A stretch of DNA of 64,000 nt from Intestinibacillus massiliensis (GTDB lineage Bacteria; Bacillota; Clostridia; Oscillospirales; Butyricicoccaceae), in NCBI GenBank assembly GCA_029267335.1, contig JAJUJC010000005.1:1-64000 (forward strand). The letters run 5' to 3'. This document shows positions 59,904 to 64,000 of this stretch, in pieces. Made by a program: the position numbers and the translations under genes. The stretch's first letter is position 1. Each line of letters opens with the position of its first letter. The notes beneath the pieces are model-generated. The model did no database searches, was not told the origin of the DNA, and saw only the letters and a program-made list of their open reading frames with translations.

Positions 59904-61112
59904 ATGAGCATGATTGTGCAAAAATTCGGCGGTACTTCGGTGGCAAACGCCGAGCGCCTGCGCAAGGTGGCGGACATCGTCACCTCGTATTATCGCAAGG
60001 GCAATGATATGGTCGTCGTCGTTTCCGCGCAGGGCGATACAACGGACGATCTCATCGAAAAGGCGATGGAGCTGAACGAAAAGCCCTCCAAGCGCGAGAT
60101 GGACGTTCTGCTGCACACCGGCGAACTCATCTCCATGTCGCTGCTCGCGATGACGATCGAAGGACTGGGCTTCCCCGTCGTATCGCTGACCGGCTGGCAG
60201 GCGGGCATGGAGACCAACAGTACCTATGGCGACGCGCGCATCCACCGCGTGAATGCCGAGCGCATCCGCAACGAACTTGACCAGAAGCGCATCGTCATTG
60301 TATCGGGCTTTCAGGGTATCAACAAGTTCGGTGACGTGACCACACTCGGCCGCGGCGGCTCGGACACCTCCGCTGTCGCGATCGCGGCGACACTGGGTGC
60401 GGATCTGTGCCAGATCTACACCGATGTCGACGGCGTGTACACCGCCGACCCGCGTATCGTGCCCAACGCGCGCAAGCTCGAAGAGATCACATACGACGAA
60501 ATGCTGGAGCTTGCGTCGCTCGGCGCGCAGGTGCTGCACAATCGCTCCGTCGAAATGGCAAAGAAGTACAATGTCGACCTCGAGGTCGTATCCAGCTTTA
60601 CCCGCAATCCGGGTACCAAAGTCAAGGAGGGCTCTAACATGGAAAAAATGATCGTCAGCGGTGTTGCCCGTGACAATAAGTGCGCGCGTGTCGCGATTAT
60701 CAACCTCGACGACACGCCGGGCGTCGCATTTAAGGTATTCTCTCTGCTCGCAAAGCATCAGGTCAACGTCGACATCATTCTCCAGTCGGTCGGCAAGAAC
60801 GGCAAAAAGTCCATCTCCTTCACCATCCCCGAGGACAACGCAGACATGGTCAAGGCGCTCATCGAGGAAAACAAGGAAATGCTCGGCTACGAGGCGGTCA
60901 GCGTCAACACCAAGGTCGCCAAGGTGTCGATCGTCGGCGCGGGCATGGCGTCCAATCCGGGGGTTGCCGCAAAGATGTTCGAGGCGCTCGCAGGCGCGAA
61001 CATCAACATCCGCATGATCTCGACCTCGGAGATCAAAATTTCCGTTCTTATCAACGAGGAAGACAGCGAGCGCGCTGTCAAGGCAATCCACGATAAGTTC
61101 TTCAACAATTAA
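59904..61112 (+). CDS. lysC: Aspartate kinase, alpha subunit
   Basis: First enzyme of the aspartate family pathway (lysine, threonine, methionine, diaminopimelate). The 402-residue product has an amino-acid kinase domain with VQKFGGTSVANAERL, TLGRGGSDTSAVAIAA and YTDVDGVYTADPR, then two ACT domains (about 265-400) for allosteric control. AAGGAGG precedes the start. An internal in-frame start at 60639 would give a separate ACT-only beta subunit, as in Bacillus aspartokinase II. There is no lysine riboswitch upstream. Confidence 0.97.
   Translation: MSMIVQKFGGTSVANAERLRKVADIVTSYYRKGNDMVVVVSAQGDTTDDLIEKAMELNEKPSKREMDVLLHTGELISMSLLAMTIEGLGFPVVSLTGWQAGMETNSTYGDARIHRVNAERIRNELDQKRIVIVSGFQGINKFGDVTTLGRGGSDTSAVAIAATLGADLCQIYTDVDGVYTADPRIVPNARKLEEITYDEMLELASLGAQVLHNRSVEMAKKYNVDLEVVSSFTRNPGTKVKEGSNMEKMIVSGVARDNKCARVAIINLDDTPGVAFKVFSLLAKHQVNVDIILQSVGKNGKKSISFTIPEDNADMVKALIEENKEMLGYEAVSVNTKVAKVSIVGAGMASNPGVAAKMFEALAGANINIRMISTSEIKISVLINEEDSERAVKAIHDKFFNN
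60639..61112 (+). CDS. Aspartate kinase beta subunit from an internal start within lysC
   Basis: An AAGGAGG (60624-60630) lies 8 nt before an in-frame ATG at codon 246 of lysC, in KVKEGSNMEKMIVSG. Translation from it would give a 157-residue protein consisting of the two ACT domains. The site is better than most in the window and its position matches the well-known alpha/beta organisation of Bacillus aspartokinase II. Whether it is used here is inference. Confidence 0.7.
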   Translation: MEKMIVSGVARDNKCARVAIINLDDTPGVAFKVFSLLAKHQVNVDIILQSVGKNGKKSISFTIPEDNADMVKALIEENKEMLGYEAVSVNTKVAKVSIVGAGMASNPGVAAKMFEALAGANINIRMISTSEIKISVLINEEDSERAVKAIHDKFFNN

Positions 61113-61134
61113 ATCCGTTTTTCGTGCATTTCGC

Positions 61135-61165
61135 GCCGCGCCCGTTGTATCGGGCGCGGCGTTTG
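61135..61165 (+). terminator. Terminator of the threonine-lysC operon
   Basis: An 11-bp GC stem CGCCGCGCCCG/CGGGCGCGGCG (61135-61145, 61152-61162) with loop TTGTAT, followed by a short TTTGTG tail, 22 nt after lysC. The loop doubles as a -35 box for the next promoter. Confidence 0.75.
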
Positions 61166-61175
61166 TGCTATAATA
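61146..61175 (+). promoter_or_regulatory. Extended -10 promoter of rlmB overlapping the terminator
   Basis: TTGTAT (61146-61151), 18 bp, then TGCTATAAT with a perfect TATAAT (61170-61175) and TG extension. The leader to rlmB is about 60 nt. Confidence 0.7.
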
Positions 61176-61239
61176 ACAAAGTATATCAATGACAGTGATC
61201 TTTTTTAAGAAACCATCACCGACAACGGAGACGATAAAA

Positions 61240-62064
61240 ATGAATGAAAACAAACGACCGCACCGCTCAAACGACCGCCCGCGCCGCGAAGCGCCCGAAC
61301 TGGACGCGGAGGGCGCGCTCATCGAGGGCCGCAACGCCGTGCTCGAACTGCTGCGCTCCGAGCGACCGGTCGACAAGCTGTTCCTCGCGTCCGGACAGAG
61401 CGGACGCATGCAGGACGTGTACGCACTGGCAAAATCGCGCGGCATCCCCGTGCAGGAATGTGACCGCCGCAAACTCGACGCAATGAGCGTGACACACGCG
61501 CATCAAGGTGTCATCGCACAGGCGGCGGCACACGAATACGCCACGCTCGACGCGTTGTTCGACGCGGCGCAGGCAGCGGGCGAAGCGCCGCTCTTCGTCG
61601 TGTGCGACGGCATTGAAGATCCGCATAATCTCGGCGCGATCATCCGCTCGGCGGAATCCGCGGGCGCACATGGCGTCATCATCCCCAAGCGCCGCGCCGC
61701 GGGACTGACCGCGGTTGCCGCGCGTGCTTCGGCGGGTGCACTCGAGCACATCGCAGTACACAAGGCGACCAATCTCGCGCAGACCATCGACGAACTCAAG
61801 GAACGCGGCGTGTGGATCTTCGGCGCGGAGGCGGACGGCAACGTATCGCTCTACAATGCGGATTTCGCGGGTGCGGCAGCGCTCGTCATCGGCTCCGAGG
61901 GCGCGGGACTGTCCCGTATCGTGCGCGAAAAGTGCGATTTTATCGTGAGTATTCCCATGCGTGGACGGGTCAACTCGCTCAACGCATCCAACGCGGCGGC
62001 TGTCCTGCTCTATGAGGCGGTGCGCCGGCGCACCCACGGCAAGCAGGAGATGGAACAGACATGA
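61240..62064 (+). CDS. rlmB: 23S rRNA 2'-O-ribose methyltransferase RlmB (TrmH family)
   Basis: An SPOUT methyltransferase acting on a 23S rRNA guanosine (Gm2251 in Escherichia coli). The 274-residue product has a basic N-terminal tail, a substrate-binding domain from EGRNAVLELL, motif 1 DPHNLGAIIRSAESAG, motif 2 VIGSEGAGLSRI and motif 3 IPMRGRVNSLNASNAAAVLL. The ATG at 61240 follows GGAG by 9 nt; an ATG at 61189 is unsupported. It overlaps the next gene by 4 nt (ATGA). Confidence 0.94.
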   Translation: MNENKRPHRSNDRPRREAPELDAEGALIEGRNAVLELLRSERPVDKLFLASGQSGRMQDVYALAKSRGIPVQECDRRKLDAMSVTHAHQGVIAQAAAHEYATLDALFDAAQAAGEAPLFVVCDGIEDPHNLGAIIRSAESAGAHGVIIPKRRAAGLTAVAARASAGALEHIAVHKATNLAQTIDELKERGVWIFGAEADGNVSLYNADFAGAAALVIGSEGAGLSRIVREKCDFIVSIPMRGRVNSLNASNAAAVLLYEAVRRRTHGKQEMEQT

Positions 62065-64000
62065 AAAAAAATATCATGGACACACAGGATCTCTCCGAGA
62101 TTCGCAAGCTGATTGGTGACGCGTCTGCGCCCGACACCACCGACAGCGAGGGCTTCAACATCGACGCGATCATCGCGGAGGTCGAGGGCACGGTTCGTGA
62201 CATTGAACAGGGTAAGCAACAGCGTGTGGAAAACCTGCACGCGGCGCAGTCTCCCCAATCCCGCGTCGAACCAGCTTCCACCGCGGAGCAGCGCGCGCGT
62301 TTCCGCGTCGTAGAGACACCGCTAACCGGTGCGCCTTCTATGCCGAACGCCCCATCTGTGACGGACATTCCCGCGGCACAGGTGCCGCCTGTGCCCGCCG
62401 CTGCGCCGCAAACGCCTCCCCCTGCGCCGGTACGGTCTGCGCCGCAGCTTGTCGACGAACCCGAAAAGGAATTATCCGAAAAGAAATATTGCAAGCAGGA
62501 AAAGCGCCGCAAAAAGCAGGAAAAACAGGCGCACCGCGTGCAGGAGGACGAGCCGGTCTATGAGCCGCGCGATCCCCGGGTCGCACAGACCTCCTGCCTG
62601 CGCCGTGCGCGCTCCCTCGCGGGACGCAGCGCGCTTGTTGCGCTGTTATTCCTCGGCGTCACCTACCTGACCCTTGCAGGCGGCATGGGCTGGCCCGTAC
62701 CCGCACTGCTGACCTATGAGACCGCGACGGTCACGACCGTGCTCGCCATGCTCGTCATGGAATTCATCGCCATGCTCGTCGCAGTTGACATCATCGGGGG
62801 CGGACTGTATGTGCTCTTCACGGGCGCACCCGATCGCCGCACACTGGTTTCGTGCGCGTGCCTGTCCACGCTCGCGCACGGCGTGAGTATCATCCTCAAG
62901 CCCACCTGGGGCGGGCTGCTGCCCTACTGTGCACTCTCGCTGCTGCTGCTCCTCGCGGCGATGCAGGACGAAAAAGCGCGGTATGCCGGGCGGCAGCGCG
63001 CGTTCAAGGCGGCGACGCTCGCGACGCAGCCCACGGGCATCTTCATGCACCGCGACGGCAAAAAAGCGCCGCGCACCGCACTCAAGACCGACCTGCCGGA
63101 CGCGACTCCCTTCCTCACGGAAATGGAAAAGCCCGACGTCGCGCAGCGGTTTTCTTCGGTCTATGCGCCGGTCATGCTCGCCGCGTCGATCATCTTCGCA
63201 CTCGTCGTTTCGGTCGCGCAGGGCGTACCCTCGCGTTTCTTCTGGGCGCTGTCCGGTCTGCTCACGATGAGCGCGCCGATTGGTCTGCTGTGTGCCTCCG
63301 GTCCGGCGTATCGCAACGTGTCGCGCCGTCTGCTCACCGAAGGTGCCGCGATCGCGGGCACGCACAGCGCGGGCATGCTGCGCCGCTCCAAACAGGCGGT
63401 CCTGACCGACTGGGACCTGTTCCCCGCTGGCTCGATCACGATCGACGGCATGCGCAACTACGGCAACTACAGCCCGGAAAAGCTGCTGTCCTATGCCGCG
63501 GCGGTCACGAGCGGACGCGGTCTGGAAATCGGCCGCGTGTTCTCGGAATCCCTGCGCGAGCAGTACGGTCGGCCGGTCAAGGCGACAAATGTCCTGCAAT
63601 ATGAGAGCGGCGGTCTGTCCGCAGACATCGGCGGCGACAGCGTGCTCGTCGGCACGGCAGCGTTCCTCATGAAGCTGCACATTCGCGTGCGCGACATCCA
63701 TGGCATCGAAAACGGCGTGTTCGTCGTCATCAATAATCAGGTCGCGGGCGCGTTTGCACTGACTTACCACCCGTCCGCACAGACCTACAGCGCGCTGCAC
63801 GCGCTGTGCCGCCTGCACATCAAGCCCGTGCTCACCACGCGCGACTTCAACATCACACCCGCCATGGTGGACAGCCTGTTCGAGCTGCGCTCCGGCACGA
63901 CGCAGGAGATTGCCGACCCGCCGCAGTGCACCGACAAGGACACCATCTGCGGCATCCTGTCGCACGACGGCATCGTCCCCTTTGCACAGCTTTTGCACAG
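62061..64000 (+). CDS. Membrane protein with degenerate P-type ATPase-like catalytic region (partial, runs off the window)
   Basis: One frame is open from ATG 62061 to the window end (646 codons). Residues 1-180 are hydrophilic and Pro/Ala-rich with a Lys/Arg/Gln cluster (about 142-155). Hydrophobic segments follow at 191-208, 226-253, 261-279, 286-301, 367-386 and 393-413. From 400 the order matches a P-type ATPase: a helix ending SAPIGLLCASG where metal pumps have a CPx/P motif; LTDWDLFPAG (Asp450) where they have DKTGTLT; a compact nucleotide-domain-like region with GGDSVLVGTA; then VLTTRD (593-595) where they have LTGD. About 65 residues replace the actuator domain and no TGES is seen. 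It starts inside rlmB (ATGA) behind AGGAG. I infer an inactive or repurposed P-type ATPase relative; the downstream GDGxNDxxAL region is outside the window. Confidence 0.7.
   Translation, partial: MKKNIMDTQDLSEIRKLIGDASAPDTTDSEGFNIDAIIAEVEGTVRDIEQGKQQRVENLHAAQSPQSRVEPASTAEQRARFRVVETPLTGAPSMPNAPSVTDIPAAQVPPVPAAAPQTPPPAPVRSAPQLVDEPEKELSEKKYCKQEKRRKKQEKQAHRVQEDEPVYEPRDPRVAQTSCLRRARSLAGRSALVALLFLGVTYLTLAGGMGWPVPALLTYETATVTTVLAMLVMEFIAMLVAVDIIGGGLYVLFTGAPDRRTLVSCACLSTLAHGVSIILKPTWGGLLPYCALSLLLLLAAMQDEKARYAGRQRAFKAATLATQPTGIFMHRDGKKAPRTALKTDLPDATPFLTEMEKPDVAQRFSSVYAPVMLAASIIFALVVSVAQGVPSRFFWALSGLLTMSAPIGLLCASGPAYRNVSRRLLTEGAAIAGTHSAGMLRRSKQAVLTDWDLFPAGSITIDGMRNYGNYSPEKLLSYAAAVTSGRGLEIGRVFSESLREQYGRPVKATNVLQYESGGLSADIGGDSVLVGTAAFLMKLHIRVRDIHGIENGVFVVINNQVAGAFALTYHPSAQTYSALHALCRLHIKPVLTTRDFNITPAMVDSLFELRSGTTQEIADPPQCTDKDTICGILSHDGIVPFAQLLH

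Noticed and set aside
59349-61472. 707-codon minus-strand frame across thrB, lysC and rlmB
   Set aside because: It runs across a terminator and promoter and three well-supported genes on the other strand.
62646-63998. Minus-strand open frame opposite the P-type ATPase-like gene
   Set aside because: The plus strand is open for 646 codons, has a coupled start and shows membrane helices and an ATPase-like block order; the minus frame is Arg/His-rich with no start site.

Overview
The window is housekeeping chromosome from a GC-rich, endospore-forming Gram-positive bacterium. I infer class Clostridia, probably the Oscillospirales/Ruminococcaceae group. The grounds are AddAB instead of RecBCD, spore genes (bofA, a spoVAF/gerA-type gene), KtrAB, a GdpP c-di-AMP phosphodiesterase, Shine-Dalgarno sites of the AGGAGG type, several TTG/GTG starts, and GC-rich genes separated by AT-rich promoters with near-consensus -35/-10 boxes and 17-bp spacers. 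I see no prophage, IS element, CRISPR array or riboswitch.

Layout. 1-214: a strong promoter pair reading out of the left edge, possibly for an rRNA operon. 215-7169: addBA (double-strand break repair). 7272-7764: an Asp-Phe-Gly tRNA operon, followed by a structured 143-bp segment that ends in a second copy of the tRNA-Gly 3' end. 7764-9074: a beta-carbonic anhydrase and a peptidoglycan amidase. 9144-13362: a divergent type IIA topoisomerase pair (parE-parC type). 13493-15204: two sporulation genes on the plus strand. 15614-27754: rpsU, then a ten-gene run reading leftward: smc, ftsY, rph, rdgB, yhbY, nadD, yqeK, an LCP cell-wall ligase gene, rsfS and leuS (chromosome segregation, membrane targeting, RNA processing, NAD synthesis, ribosome silencing).

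27899-39560 continues leftward: lysS-greA; ktrB-ktrA (K+ uptake); an rRNA methyltransferase, dprA, topA, trmFO and plsX; then acpP and rnc (lipid synthesis, tRNA modification, DNA uptake and topology). 40186-47184 holds a cell-envelope block: a PucR/CdaR-type regulator, ftsE, ftsX, an M23 murein hydrolase with a coiled coil, a CtpA-type protease and a protein I do not recognise, with a pseudouridine synthase upstream. From 47.8 kb transcription is mostly rightward: gdpP-rplI-dnaB-tilS-hpt-ftsH, a convergent Na+-dependent symporter, then a threonine/aspartate-family operon (ACT-domain regulator, hom, thrB, lysC with an internal start for a beta subunit), and rlmB translationally coupled to a last gene that runs off the right edge.

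The most unusual object is that last gene (62061 to the window end). It encodes a membrane protein with the overall plan of a P-type ATPase catalytic region, but with the DKTGT phosphorylation motif, the CPx metal motif and the TGD motif all altered and no recognisable actuator domain. It looks like a pseudo-pump or a repurposed HAD-fold membrane enzyme.
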